Shown here piece after piece: positions 1 through 10,385 of a stretch of 64,000 bases of DNA. How positions within the stretch are numbered: the first letter of the stretch is position 1; the number at the start of each line of letters is the position of its first letter. Source of the DNA: Annona cherimola (Eukaryota > Streptophyta > Magnoliopsida > Magnoliales > Annonaceae); assembly GCA_030490835.1 (NCBI GenBank), contig CM059971.1:75782224-75846223 (forward strand), in the 5' to 3' direction. Both the position numbers and the translations under genes were made by a program. A model generated the notes under the pieces. That model made no database searches and had not been told where the DNA came from. It was given only the letters and a program-made list of their open reading frames with translations.

Positions 1-340
1 AACATTCCCACAAAATTGATAGTTTGTTTGTAACCACAGCTTGAGATATAAAAATAACTAAATGTAATTTGTTAATCTTTTATAATATTTAAAACTACAA
101 CTATATCAAAAGAAATTATATATGGCCACCTTTTCACGTCCAAATTTATTTCGCTTGCATTTGATTATAAGTAGTGAAATTTCAATTTACTTCTAGCAAA
201 AAAAAAAACTCATGATTCCCAGCCAAATTAATTTAAATATAGGACAAGTAATGTGACGCTTTATCTTAAGTAATACAATAATTAGCCACATTTGACTGCA
301 TAAATTGGGTGGCTAAATATCTTGTAGTCAAATTAATATA
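1..340. other. AT-rich DNA, nothing recognised
   Basis: I see no coding signal, RNA gene or clear repeat boundary. The composition is AT-rich with short homopolymer runs. Confidence 0.5.
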
Positions 341-360
341 TATAGAGAAAGAGAGATATT

Positions 361-695
361 TTGGTGCAGCACTACTGCACCAGAACAGCAGTACATTTGC
401 CTATTTTTGGGCCCCGCACATATTAAAATACAATGAAACTTTATACAATCATTTATCCATATATAAATTCTATAGCAAATAAATTACATGTTGAAAAAAC
501 TACTTTAAAGTTTTTATTTACAATAAACTATTTTATTACGGTGAATTTGCCCAATTTTTAGATAGGATCCATACACATATTCTATTGGGATGAAAATTGA
601 TATGATAATATAATACATTATTCTAAATACAATGGATGAAGTAGATTTTAATTCGATCATCATGTGGGGCCCATTTCAGCGTTGTTGCACCTAAA

Positions 696-698
<3 letters not shown>
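361..698. repeat. TIR element, first of two tandem copies
   Basis: A unit of about 335 bp starts near GGTGCAGCACTACTGCACC and ends GTTGTTGCACCTAAATA, so its ends are short imperfect inverted repeats (GGTGCARCA). A second, diverged copy lies at 772-1111 in the same orientation, with a TA microsatellite between them. Shared blocks include CTTTATACAATCATTTATC and ATCATGTGGGGCCCATTTC. There is no believable reading frame. It is most likely a small non-autonomous DNA transposon. The TA-rich flanks prevent a reliable call of the target duplication. Confidence 0.55.

Positions 699-765
<67 letters not shown>
698..765. repeat. (TA)n microsatellite
   Basis: An uninterrupted TA dinucleotide run of about 68 bp separates the two copies of the flanking 335-bp unit. 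It is likely to be length-polymorphic. Confidence 0.95.
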
Positions 766-768
<3 letters not shown>

Positions 769-771
769 CTG

Positions 772-1111
772 TTTCAGTGCAACACAACTGCACCGGAACA
801 GCGGTACGTTTGATCAAAAATGTACCCCACACATATTAGAATGTAATGACACTTTATACAATCATTTATCTATATATAAATTTTATAGAAAATGATTTAC
901 ATGTTGAAAAAACCACTTTAAATTTGTTATTTACTTCAAATTATTTTATTACGTTGAATTTGTACCATTTTCAGATAGACTCATATACATATCTGATTGC
1001 GATAAAAATTGGTATGGTAATAGAATACATTATTTTAAATATAATTGGTGGAGTAGATTATGATTTTATGATCATGTGGGGCCCATTTCAACGTCGCTGC
1101 ACCTAAATATT
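772..1111. repeat. TIR element, second tandem copy
   Basis: This is a diverged direct copy of the unit at 361-698. It begins CAGTGCAACACAACTGCACC and ends CGTCGCTGCACCTAAATAT. An 86-codon open frame lies inside it, but the first copy does not keep that frame open, so I do not treat it as a gene. Similar internal blocks (CATATTTGATTGGGATGAAA-like and ATGTGGGRCCCA-like) recur around 15.4, 25.4 and 33.2 kb. Confidence 0.55.
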
Positions 1112-1912
1112 TCTATATATATATATATATGAAACCAATTTTAATTTAAGCGTAATTAAAAAATGACTAAATTTATTAACCTATGTGGGGTTCATGCAAC
1201 TATGCAACACATTCTGGTGTTGAGATTTATTTTACAACATTCTAAAATATTTTTCATGCCTTTAACTTTTGCGGAGTATTCGTCCATGCCTTTAAGCCTG
1301 TAGTTTTAATATTTTCCAAAGTCACGTTATTCTATGGTGTATGCCGGTGAATATTATCAATTAAGCCCTTAATCAGCAGTTCCAAATAATTCAAATGTTT
1401 GGATCCAAGGGTGCTATTTAGGTAGGATATCCCCTTGTTAACTTATCAAAGGGCAAGATAAATTTATATTTTCCTATTTGTAGGGCAACAAGTTTTAAGT
1501 AAAAATACCTGGGCAATTAGAATATGATAGTTCTACGGTTCAAGTATTTGGAACCAATGTGAATTATTAATACATATTTAATATATCATTTATAAAGTAT
1601 ATTATGATCTAAAGATATAAAACATATTTTTGGTAAATGAATTTTTAAAACTATATTATCGCTATATTGATTATAGGCTTTTAGGTAGAATTTATATTCG
1701 AATTCTACTTTTCAAATATATTATGATGGTTGTTTGAAAGAATAGAGTTAGAACTAAAATTGGAATTTACATGATATAGCGGTTTCAAATTTCAGAAAAC
1801 AGGGCATGGTAGAGCCCAAACTGACCCTGCCCAAAATAGATACGAATGGAAGTTTCTAAAAATTATGTAAAAAACAATTCAAAAAAAATTTAGGTAAGAA
1901 TGAGATTCATCT
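1112..1912. other. AT-rich intergenic DNA
   Basis: I see no recognisable gene, RNA or bounded repeat. There are several short AT-rich palindromes, none long enough to define an element. Confidence 0.5.
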
Positions 1913-2240
1913 AAGGCTGTGTTTGAAAATCATAGAAGCTTGTCAGTTTAAAATCTTTTAAATTAAAATTTTTTTTGCTCTCTCCAATTACAATATATTT
2001 TTAATCGTTTCTTCACACTTTCCTCGACGAGTATCATATTTTTCAATTATTTTACACAACTACTTGAATGATTATTCTATTTATTTTAAATTTATTCTCT
2101 TTTCTCTTTATTATTACATCTACCATATTGCATTATATAAAGTTTTTATAATGAAAGAAAATAATGCGACGTAATATGGGTAATGATTTGAAGTAAATGA
2201 AATAAAATTAAAATGTCTATTCTAAAAGTTTTTCTTTGGT
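1913..2240. repeat. Dispersed repeat, single copy of the 9.6-10.4 kb array unit
   Basis: The stretch beginning near GGCTGTGTTTGAAAATC shares its order of motifs with the array at 9645-10385: a TGTTTG-type start, a block like ACACAACTACTTGAATGATT, then TTATTATTACATCTACCATA. This indicates a dispersed repeat family that occurs here singly and there in tandem. There is no coding potential. Confidence 0.4.
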
Positions 2241-2256
2241 GGAATTTATAAAAAAG

Positions 2257-2632
2257 GAATGATCTTGTTAGCCCATGCTAAACAAATGTCTCACTCGGCC
2301 CACCTCAAAAAATCTATTTACAATATTTTTATTATTTTTTCTTCATACACTTATTTATCTAAGTGTATTTAACATATAAACCAAGTTTTACTATTTGTGG
2401 ATATATTTATATATATTTTAGATTTTTAAGTTAACATACATACACATAGATTTTTAAAATTTTCAAAAAAATATATAAACATATCCAAAAAGATAAAACT
2501 TAGTTTATACGTTAAATACACTTAGATAAACAAATATATGAAGAAAAAAGCAAAAAAAAAAAATTTGTCATAAATGAGTTTTTTGAGATAGACTAAGTGA
2601 AATTTTTACTTCACTTATGTTAACAGAATCAC
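2257..2632. mobile_element. Foldback MITE (long inverted repeat)
   Basis: The two halves are imperfect inverted repeats of each other. The arms contain TTTATCTAAGTGTATTTAAC on the left and GTTAAATACACTTAGATAAA on the right. The outer ends are GAATGATCTTGTTAGCCC and the reverse complement of GTTAACAGAATCACTTC. The same arm motif recurs in the elements at 3169, 3653, 4070, 20243, 21354 and 24366. No clean target duplication is visible here. It has no open frame and is non-autonomous. Confidence 0.6.
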
Positions 2633-3159
2633 TTCTTTTTATCAAATGCCTAATACATCCTAAAACTAAACTTGCCTAATCCCAGTTGCAACCCTAGCCC
2701 TATAGGCTAGCTAGGTACGTAAGCGGACAATCTAATATTTGGACCACACAATATAATTAATGTTGGAAGCGTAGGCAGGCTGTTGTATGTACACACAAAC
2801 AAACGCTTGCTTGAGCATTTGAACATATAACCTTTCCCTTTTTCCATGGAAATGGAAGAGCCCCACACGCCACACCCATTTAATTCGCCCCTTGTATTTC
2901 TTCGGCCCGGGTCTTACATACACAGCTCTCGGTTTGTCAGCGTCGTAGACTCGTAGTACGGCCGGATGATGTAGATCCAACCTGCACCTCGAATAAAATA
3001 TCGTCACAATTTATCTTATTTTTCAATGGAACATGATTTCATGAATACCGGAGTGTCTTTAACCTAGAAAAATATCTAAAAAAATTTCAAAATTGGTAAA
3101 AATTGGTACACATGTTAAACAAGCATATTAACAACTGTGTAATAAAAACTTCAAAAAGA
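2633..3159. other. Intergenic DNA between two foldback elements
   Basis: The stretch 2700-3000 is less AT-rich than its surroundings and holds a 91-codon minus-strand open frame (2732-3007) that I do not recognise. It has no convincing start context or family motif, so I do not call it a gene. Confidence 0.4.
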
Positions 3160-3168
3160 ATTTAAAAA

Positions 3169-3565
3169 GGATGAGTGATGCTGTTAACCCGAGCTAAGCA
3201 AATACATCGCTTAGCACACCTTAAAAAAATTCATTTATAATAATTTTTTTATTTTTTCTTCGTACGCTTGTTTATCTAAGTGTATTTAACATATAAACCA
3301 AGTTTTACCATTTTTGGTTATGTTATATATATATTTTTGAGATTTTTAAACATCTATGTGTATATATGTATTTAAAATACCCTTATCTTTAAAAATCTAA
3401 AAAAAAATATATACACATATCAAAAAATGGTAAAACTTGATTTATATGTTAAATACATTTTGATAAACAAGTGTATGAAGAAACAAACAAAAAAATATTG
3501 TAAATGAGCTTTTTAAAGTGGCTAAGCGGGATATTTGTTTAACCCGAGCTACCAGAATCATTCAT
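3169..3565. mobile_element. Foldback MITE with 9-bp target duplication
   Basis: This 397-bp element is a large imperfect palindrome. The ends GATGAGTGATGCTGTTAACC and (reverse complement) ATGAATGATTCTGGTAGC match well, and the arms carry TTTATCTAAGTGTATTTAAC and its complement. It is flanked by ATTTAAAAA at 3160-3168 and 3566-3574. A 9-bp duplication is the mark of Mutator-type (MULE) transposases, so I infer mobilisation by a MULE encoded elsewhere. There is no coding sequence. The AT-rich duplication weakens the boundary call slightly. Confidence 0.65.
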
Positions 3566-3652
3566 ATTTAAAAAATAGGTATTTGTGGTGCATGAAATCA
3601 TGTTCCTTGTTCAATACCCTAAATTAAATTGGAACCTGACTACATGCACCCA

Positions 3653-4006
3653 GATGCACTTAGTTTCGGTGCACTAAAGTGCAAATACACTTTTCTTTAA
3701 TTTTTTTGAAAATTTTTTACACGATTGTTAATATGAGTATATTTAACATGTGTATCAATTTTTACCCTTTTTAGATTTTTTGGATTTTTAAAGTTCAGTG
3801 ACATTTTTAGTAATTTAAAATTACTAAAAGGCCACTAATTTTTAAAAATCCAAAAAATATGTAAAAATTTGAAAAAATTTGAAAAAATTGAAAAAATTGA
3901 AAAAATTGAAATACATGTTAAACACACTTAAATTAACACTCTTATGAAAAAGTTTCAGAAAATAAAAAATAAGTTAAATGCACTCAGGTGCACCGAGCCT
4001 AAGTAC
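3653..4006. mobile_element. Foldback MITE, boundaries approximate
   Basis: The outer ends pair (GATGCACTTAGTTTCGGTGC with the complement of GCACCGAGCCTAAGTACA). The inner arms carry the family motif AACATGTGTATCAATTTTTA, and at the centre TTTAGTAATTTAAAATTACT forms a hairpin. One arm has a short expansion of the unit GAAAAAATT. I could not find a target duplication. Confidence 0.55.
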
Positions 4007-4069
4007 ACAAAAAAAGTTCAGTTAGGGTATACGTTAACAATTCAATACTATAAAAGTTGAAATCCGAAC

Positions 4070-4389
4070 CTATACACCTGAGTGCATTTAACTTATTTTT
4101 TATTTTTTTGAAATTTTTTTTATATAAATGTTAATCTAAGTGTATTTAATGTGTATATCAATTTTTACCATTTTTGGATATTTTTAGATTTTTTAAAATT
4201 AGTGGAATTGTTAGTAATTTGAAATTACTAAAATTCCATTAATATTAAAACATCTAAAAATCTCTAAAAAATGGTAAAAATTGATATATGTGTTAAATAT
4301 ACTTAGATTAGCAATTGTGTAAAAAAGTTTCAAAAAATAATAAAATAAGTATTTACACCCGGATAAACCCAATCTAAGTGCATCCAGGA
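4070..4389. mobile_element. Foldback MITE, boundaries approximate
   Basis: This is another palindrome of the same family: GTTAATCTAAGTGTATTTAA in the left arm, its near-complement in the right arm, and a central hairpin around TAGTAATTTGAAATTACTA. The right end (TCTAAGTGCATCCAGG) pairs better with the left end of the element at 3653 than with its own left end. The two copies may therefore derive from one nested or recombined insertion. Confidence 0.5.
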
Positions 4390-4396
4390 ATTTAAC

Positions 4397-4488
4397 TCTT
4401 CACTTTTTGAAGTCTCAAGGAATTGAACTCTGGACCAAATGACAACTGTATCATGATGAGTTACCCCTGCACCACAGTGCTGGATTCC
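4397..4488 (-). other. tRNA-like relic, possible SINE head
   Basis: On the minus strand, GTGGTGCAGGGGTAAC resembles a polymerase III A box, and GAGTTCAATTCC about 45 bp downstream resembles a B box. It does not fold as a full tRNA and I see no tail or target duplication. It is at best a decayed SINE fragment. Confidence 0.25.
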
Positions 4489-4530
4489 ATAAAAGTTTTG
4501 GTTTTTAATAGCTAAAATTTTCTCAAAAAA

Positions 4531-4665
4531 GGTTAAAATTTGATTCCTAAAGAACTTTTTTTAGTGTCAATTTAGTAAAGAAAAATTTGGTTAACAAGGT
4601 TAAATTTTGATTACTGAAGAACATTTTTTAGTGTAGATTTACAAAAGAAAAACTTGGTTACTAAC
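4531..4665. repeat. Two-copy tandem repeat, period about 67 bp
   Basis: Two diverged direct copies start GGTTAAAATTTGATTCCTAA and GGTTAAATTTTGATTACTGA. Each contains a TTTTTTAGTGT block and ends in an ACTTGGTTA-like block. Confidence 0.6.
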
Positions 4666-4680
4666 ATACTAAGAAGAAAT

Positions 4681-5590
4681 TAGATTGCTAATAGTTTTTT
4701 TTTTTGTTTAGGAAATCAAATTCTAATTTGATTACTATAAAACATTGTTATAAAGAAAATTTCTCTCACTTATGGCAGCATCATCATAAAGAAGTTTTTC
4801 TTTATCTGTAAAAGCATCATTATAACTAAGGAAACTTTTTCTTATATATACATCTTTCTTGCTCATAAAGGTTGCCAAAAATGTAATTATTGTAGTGCAC
4901 ACTTATTTTGAATGAATTTTAAGAAATTCTGATCTAGTTTATTAATTTATAAGTATATACTCAAATTCCAGTAAAAGTGACATAACAGTTAAAAACTTAT
5001 AAAAATTCATGCCTAAGGAGTATAGCTTGGTCTCGTACGTTAGAGCTATTTTTTTTTTTTTTCTTTTAAAAAAAAGTCATAGCAACGTTTTCGTTGAAGC
5101 GTATCTATATTATATTGATCTCCATAACATCTAATTTACAGGCTGCGTGAGTTTTGGGTAATGTTGATCAATATCTCAACCCAACCTAATATAATCTCTA
5201 TTTTATCTTTTCCTTAATTGGACATATTTTTCATCCACAGTATGCATGCAAGATGGTCACATAATGGAGACTGGTCTGGGTCATGTTTTTCTCGGGATCA
5301 TGGTCGGATCTACCGATTGCACCCGTGGTTGGGCAATTAGCCTCTCACAGTTTCCAAAATACTTTAAGATGCAACTGATTTGAAAATGTTATATAGCATA
5401 AAAAAGCCGTCACCCCAGTTCATGTGACAATAATTTTAAGAGGGGAAAATATAGAATTTATTTAGGTATATAATTTTTTGAAAAAAAAATCTGCTGTAAA
5501 TACTATAAATTAATCAAATATAACTCACAGTGATTTTTAACATTTAATATTTTAAATATAAAATTAAAACTGAAAATTTTCCCTTCTTCA
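4681..5590. other. AT-rich intergenic DNA
   Basis: I recognise no gene, RNA or bounded element. There are poly(T) and poly(A) runs near 5050 and 5480, and a slightly GC-richer patch at 5220-5340 without an open frame. Confidence 0.5.
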
Positions 5591-5604
5591 GAAAGGGTGC
5601 TGAA

Positions 5605-5975
5605 CTTGTATATATGCTCGGGCTAACATAAGGTTATATTTGTATAAATTAGTATATTTATTGTTAAAAAAGTTTTATGAAAATATTTTGCAAGTATTTT
5701 TAATTTATATACCAAATTTTACAATTTTGTGAATGTGTATATATTTTTATTTTCAAAAACTACCATTTTGGAGAAGGACTTAAGTACCCCAAAAATTTTG
5801 ATTTTTGAAAATTAAATATATATATATATATGTACAAATATACCTAAAAGTGTCAAATATAATATATATATATATAAATTAAATACACTTAAAATGTTTT
5901 TAAAATATAAACTTAGGTGTATTAACCCACCTAGTGTAAGCTTAGCCCAGGCTAAAAGCTAACAAGATCACAATC
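5605..5975. mobile_element. Diverged foldback element
   Basis: The right end, read in reverse complement, begins GATCTTGTTAGCTTTTAGCC and resembles the left end of the foldback at 2257 (GATCTTGTTAGCCC). The arms contain TTTAATTTATATACCAAATT on the left and a complementary AAATTAAATACACTTAAAA region on the right. The inverted repeat is decayed and contains TA runs. This looks like an old member of the foldback family with uncertain ends. Confidence 0.4.
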
Positions 5976-6086
5976 CTCTTTTTTAGACTAATGTTGCAGT
6001 AGTGTAGTATACATCAATTGGATTATTCTAATATACAAATTAGTACTGTCTCATGAGTAGGTCGTACAATTATGATTTATCAAGAT

Positions 6087-6229
6087 TGTCTTTGTTTTAT
6101 TCATATATTACAAACTGGTGAACGCTCCCACAGGAATTAAAGAGAATAAAGTTATTACTATGAGTCGAACCCTCATCAACTTTGTGGCCTAAAGGAAGGT
6201 CACCAACGATTACATCACAATGGCTTCTC
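6087..6229 (-). mobile_element. Short SINE-like retroposon
   Basis: On the minus strand, GTGATGTAATCGTTGGTGACC (6199-6219) resembles an A box and GAGGGTTCGACTC (6162-6174) a good B box. The distal end is A-rich (GAATAAAACAAAGACA). TCAAGAT occurs on both sides (6080-6086 and 6230-6236) and extends imperfectly to 11 bp, as expected of a retroposition target duplication. At about 140 bp it is short but within the plant SINE range. A tRNA pseudogene is the alternative. Confidence 0.5.
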
Positions 6230-6239
6230 TCAAGATAGA

Positions 6240-7720
6240 CCACACTCATGCACACCAAAAATGTGAAACCAAGCTGTGGCCAAAGTTCACAGGATCGTCT
6301 ATTAGTTTTACTGGCTTCTAATTACAGGAATTATATATGCGGTATGGGATATTTTGAAAAATCCGTTGTTTGATGCCTCAGTGAAGTCCAACGACACGAT
6401 CACAATCGTAATTTTGTTCAAGCACGCAGCAAAATTTGGATTTTTCTTGCTTGGAAAATCGCCACTTCAAAATCTTCTCAGGGATAAGGATTAAGAATAT
6501 CCCTAAATTCTATCCTGCAAAATCGCTTTGTGTGTCCAGTTTGAGAAGCGTTAGTTTCCTTTTCTACTGATGTATGTTGGTCGTTAGCAGATAAGGAAAA
6601 TGTTAAGTGAATTCAACATGAATTAAAAGAAGATATTATACAAAATTTCCTAAAGGAAAATAACCTTCTGGAGAGGTGAAAATAAAAGAGAATACAAGGA
6701 AATGGAGAAATCAACCGCATTAATTAACTAACGAAACTACCGTTTTTTTCATTTTTTTCATTATATTTCAATCTTTTTTTTTTTTTTAGATTTTTCATAC
6801 TACTTGTCTGTTTTCCACTATTTACATATAGACTACATGCTTAAGTTTACAAAATTTGTAATATAATTAGTGGCATAGAAAATTTGCAGAAATGAAATTT
6901 TGTCATTTTTACTTGGATGAAAATTAATCGTATTGCGATAAAATGATTTTCCTTAGAAAATTAAGTGGGCGGTACAATTAAAGTAGTATAAGCTGATTTA
7001 ACTCTCATAATTAAGTTATTAAATAATACAATTAAGAGCAATTTCAGGCTCCATGTAGTCCCTTATATTTTTATTTTAAAATTTTTCATTGAAAATTTAT
7101 ATTTTATTTAAAAAATAGCATCTTTTTCGAGATTTAATTTATCGCTATTAATTTTTTGAAATGCATATAATATATAGTATATAAAAGCTTTGAAGACATG
7201 AATTTTGATATCATAAATAAATACGTATAGATAAACATCATAAATGATTTGGACCGGCTGCATTCCTATAATTAATAAATTTCGACATAATCGCCGTATC
7301 GTAATTAGCTTGAACAACGATGTTGCATGTAAAGTTTTTTTTTTTTTTTTGAAGTGAAAAGTTTTGGTTAAACCGGTTGCATGAGAATATTTTCTATGCA
7401 TAGATGCACAAACAATGATGAGGAAAGGTAATATAATTAAAAATAACCACCATGCTATTTGTATTTCCGTTTTATATTCACGTGGTCCTTTCACATCATT
7501 GCCCCTTATGCGTTTGGAACTTTGGATAAGGATAAAAGATCCCACCCATTTAGATGAATTTGGGGAGCTGTCACATGTCTCATTGACCAAATCTCCTGAA
7601 TTAGGGATTATTAGCTGGATAATCCAATTTAATAATCAAGCTTCGAATGTTACCATGCAACCTTTCCTCAGAAGGGAAAGGGTGCACTAATTAAATAGAT
7701 CCCAGAAACAAACAAACAAA
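6240..7720. other. Intergenic DNA, unrecognised
   Basis: This is mixed-composition DNA with several A or T runs. The longest open frame (160 codons, minus, 7108-7590) has biased composition, poly(T)-encoded lysines and no family motif. I take it to be chance. Confidence 0.45.
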
Positions 7721-8075
7721 CACGAAAGCTGACGCCATGCAGCTGCTGGTGGGCCATCAACACCAAGCTTTGCTTTTTGCTCCGGCAAAGCGCACGACTT
7801 CATATTCGTGCGCCGTCCGATTATTGCCGAGCAATGCGGCATGTCATTCACCTTACGAACGGCCGAGATTGGTGAGCGCAGAAATGCCAAGTACAAGTTG
7901 CGCAGCGTCACGAGATCACGTCGCGGAGAAATCAACAGGCTCCGGCATCATTATTAGATTTTGTCTCTTGCCTTCCAAAAGAATCTCAGGCAGCATGCTC
8001 TTAGCCAATCTGGACCGCTCATCGAAAACGCCAGAGATTCTGCTTTCACTCATCATATGCCACGTGTACAGAAGG
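7721..8075. other. GC-richer island, possible promoter or gene remnant
   Basis: Base composition rises to about half G+C in an otherwise AT-rich neighbourhood. Overlapping open frames of 114 codons (plus, 7737-8081) and 82 codons (minus, 7687-7935) exist, but neither resembles a family I know. A CCACGTGT G-box lies near 8059. I cannot choose between a promoter, an unannotated exon and a decayed gene. Confidence 0.3.
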
Positions 8076-8831
8076 ATTTAAAAATAATAAATGTAAAATT
8101 TCCCAATACAACCACAAATTTTGACTATAATTTGGGTCTTAAAGACCTGTTCTAAATCATGCAAAATTTTTGTTCTAAGTTATATAAAAATTTCGAATGT
8201 TTCAAATTATCCAAGATTTTTTTTATCGAAACAGTGTTAGAAACGAGTAAATTGTATTGAAAATGGATAAAATTATATTGAAAAATAAAAAAGTTGTCTT
8301 AAGAAATACAAAGCTGTTTTGAGAATAGTGATATAAATTTAATTTAAGAATTTTGTATGGTTTGAAACACATCATAATAATTTTCATTAATTTTTCTTAT
8401 GTCCATTAGTTTTTACCACTAACCCCAATTATATACTAATCTAATGTGTTCTTGCAAATACAAAACGAGTAGTATCTCAGTTGATGATCGACGCGAGTTT
8501 TCTCGTGAGGTTAACTCAGTTGTGGTGGCTTGTTATTTCTGTTTAAATATCAATCAAAAAAATTTATTACAAATAATAAAGTTATTAACGATATAATAAA
8601 CATTTTACTTCCTCCATTCTCGAAGTTTCTGCTACACCCACATTTACAATTTTAGAATTTATCGAACTACTAGAAATATCAATCAGCGGCGGAGAAGACT
8701 TGCATCCATCCTATTCCTGCCGTCCCAAAATCAAAACCTTCTTGATTAACCCCAAAAATAAAAATATGAGAAAATATGAGGTTGGATTGGGTGAGGCTGC
8801 CGTGTATATCCGGCAGCAGAGGCCATGTCTT
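8076..8831. other. AT-rich DNA downstream of the S40 gene
   Basis: The part next to 8832 should contain the 3' untranslated region of the minus-strand S40 gene. I cannot assign a polyadenylation site with confidence. The rest is unrecognised AT-rich sequence. Confidence 0.4.
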
Positions 8832-9215
8832 CTACCCCTCCAAGAAGCCGGTCATCCGCAGCACGGAATTGCGGACCTTGCTGAGATCCCTGCCTTTGAG
8901 CGTCCTGCCATTGCCGGTGCAGACGGAGAAGGTCATCTTCCCGGCAATCCTCCTCGCGATGGTCACGTGCGGGGGTACCATCTCCAGCTCGTCGTCCGTG
9001 TACTCGTCGGCGCCGATTCGCGGCGTGAATTCCAGCTTCCAGGCCCTGCGAACGGCGGGGATTCTGACGGGAGGCGAGGAAGAGAAGGAGGAAGAAGAAT
9101 GTTCTTGTTCGCGTTGGCGGTGGTCTTCGGGGTCGGGGGAGATGGGAGGATAGGGATCGTCGAAGGAGGAGAGATGATCGGCCCAGATGACGTCGGATTC
9201 TTGGAAATCGCCCAT
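8832..9215 (-). CDS. Senescence regulator S40-like protein (DUF584)
   Basis: This is a single-exon gene of 127 codons. Residues 4-11 (FQESDVIW) are the N-terminal S40 motif. Residues 38-56 are a serine-rich stretch followed by PPVRIP. Residues 78-83 are EMVPPH, and the C-terminal block with GRTLKGRDL (103-111) ends RMTGFLEG. This order of motifs and the length fit the plant S40/DUF584 family, small nuclear proteins linked to leaf senescence and to stress, salicylate or ABA responses. Their biochemical activity is not established. The start is the first ATG of the frame, and a TATA box lies about 95 bp upstream. The coding region is much richer in G+C than its surroundings, as is common for short intronless plant genes. 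No frameshift or missing motif is visible, and this is the only intact host gene I can defend in the window. The antisense frame of 184 codons is a shadow. Confidence 0.9.
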   Translation of the reverse strand: MGDFQESDVIWADHLSSFDDPYPPISPDPEDHRQREQEHSSSSFSSSPPVRIPAVRRAWKLEFTPRIGADEYTDDELEMVPPHVTIARRIAGKMTFSVCTGNGRTLKGRDLSKVRNSVLRMTGFLEG

Positions 9216-9310
9216 GGTGATGGATTGGTGGTGAGCTCTTCTTCGTTCTTCTGAGACCGTAGAACTAGCGTTTGTTCTCTCCTTTTTGGGCTAATCGCGG
9301 TGGATGGGGA

Positions 9311-9317
9311 ATTTATA
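9311..9317 (-). promoter_or_regulatory. Probable TATA box of the S40-like gene
   Basis: TATAAAT on the minus strand lies about 95 bp upstream of the start codon at 9215. This spacing gives a 5' untranslated leader of about 60 bp. Confidence 0.6.
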
Positions 9318-9329
9318 GAGGTGGGACGA

Positions 9330-9640
9330 GGGAGGAGACGTACAGAGGACCCTTCAGCTTCAGCACTTCATTGTCTCCTGTGGCGTCAGCTGAAACTTGA
9401 AAGGCCTGGAGTGGGACCCACTCAGCGCTGAGCCGCGGCTCTTGTTGGCTCCAGAATTATTTATTATATTTTCACGGGCTTGGCTTCCAACATACGCCGG
9501 CCCCTGTTTTATTGATTAATTAATGATGTACGTACACATGCAGGGCATGCCCCCAATAATCCAATCGGGTGTGTTTGATGTAAAACTTTTCCTCTAAACT
9601 TTTTATTCTAATGTGTTTGTTAAAATAAAAAAAAAAATTT
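9330..9640. other. Upstream region of the S40-like gene
   Basis: The first 150 bp are relatively GC-rich and probably include promoter sequence. I could not identify a specific regulatory element with confidence. Confidence 0.4.
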
Positions 9641-9644
9641 AAAC

Positions 9645-10385
9645 TAAGAGTGTATTTGGCAATGAGAAGAAAATGTAAAGTAAAATTTTTTAAATTTTCA
9701 TAATTATTCTATTTTAAAATTATTTTTTTTGCATCTTCCTTTACAATTATCTTATTTTCTAATCATTTCTGCACAACTACTCATACAATTAACCTGTTCA
9801 TTATTATCCTTATCATATAACATTATTTTCTACTAATTTAACAAATTTTATACAAAAAAATTTTCATACAAAAGTTTTATTGCTTCGTAAACACACTTTA
9901 AAACTGTTCACTCTTGATAATTATTCTATTTTTAAATTATTTTTTCACTTCTTTCTATATAACTATCATAATTTTCAATCATTTTTACACAAGTACCTAT
10001 ATATCTAACTTATTTATTTTAATTTTATTTTCTTTACTCATTATTATTACTTTCATCATATTACATCATTTTTTCTAATTTCAAAAACTTTTACTCTAAA
10101 AATCTTTTATCAAAAGTTTTATTAATGTCCAAACACACCCTAAAACTTTTCACTTTCCACAACTATTTTATTTTTTAATTATTTTTTCACATATTCTTAT
10201 ACAAGTTACCCTACTTTTTAATTATTTCTACAACTACTCATAGAATTTACTTATCTATCTTAACTTTATTATCTTTATTCCTCATTATTACTTTTATCAT
10301 ATTATATAATTTTTGCTAATTCGAAAACTTTTACACTAAAAGTTTTTCATTTTAAAATTTTATCGTTTCTCAAACACAATTTAAA
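9645..10385. repeat. Tandem array, three units, period about 241 bp
   Basis: Units recur with anchor motifs AAACACACTTTAAAACTGTT (near 9890), AAACACACCCTAAAACTTTT (near 10131) and CAAACACAATTTAAAG (near 10371). Each unit has the same order of blocks: TTTTTCAC, an ACAACTACTCATA-like motif, then TCATTATTATTACT and TATCATATTA. The units have diverged, so the array is old. The anchor resembles the GTGTTTGG-type ends of many plant MITEs. It is noncoding. Confidence 0.7.

Noticed and set aside
7108..7590. 160-codon minus-strand frame
   Set aside because: It contains a poly(T)-encoded lysine run and AT-biased residues, with no start context or recognisable motif. It is most likely chance.
8700..9254. 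184-codon plus-strand frame over the S40 gene
   Set aside because: It is antisense to the S40-like gene, whose motifs are unmistakable. High G+C keeps the opposite frames open.
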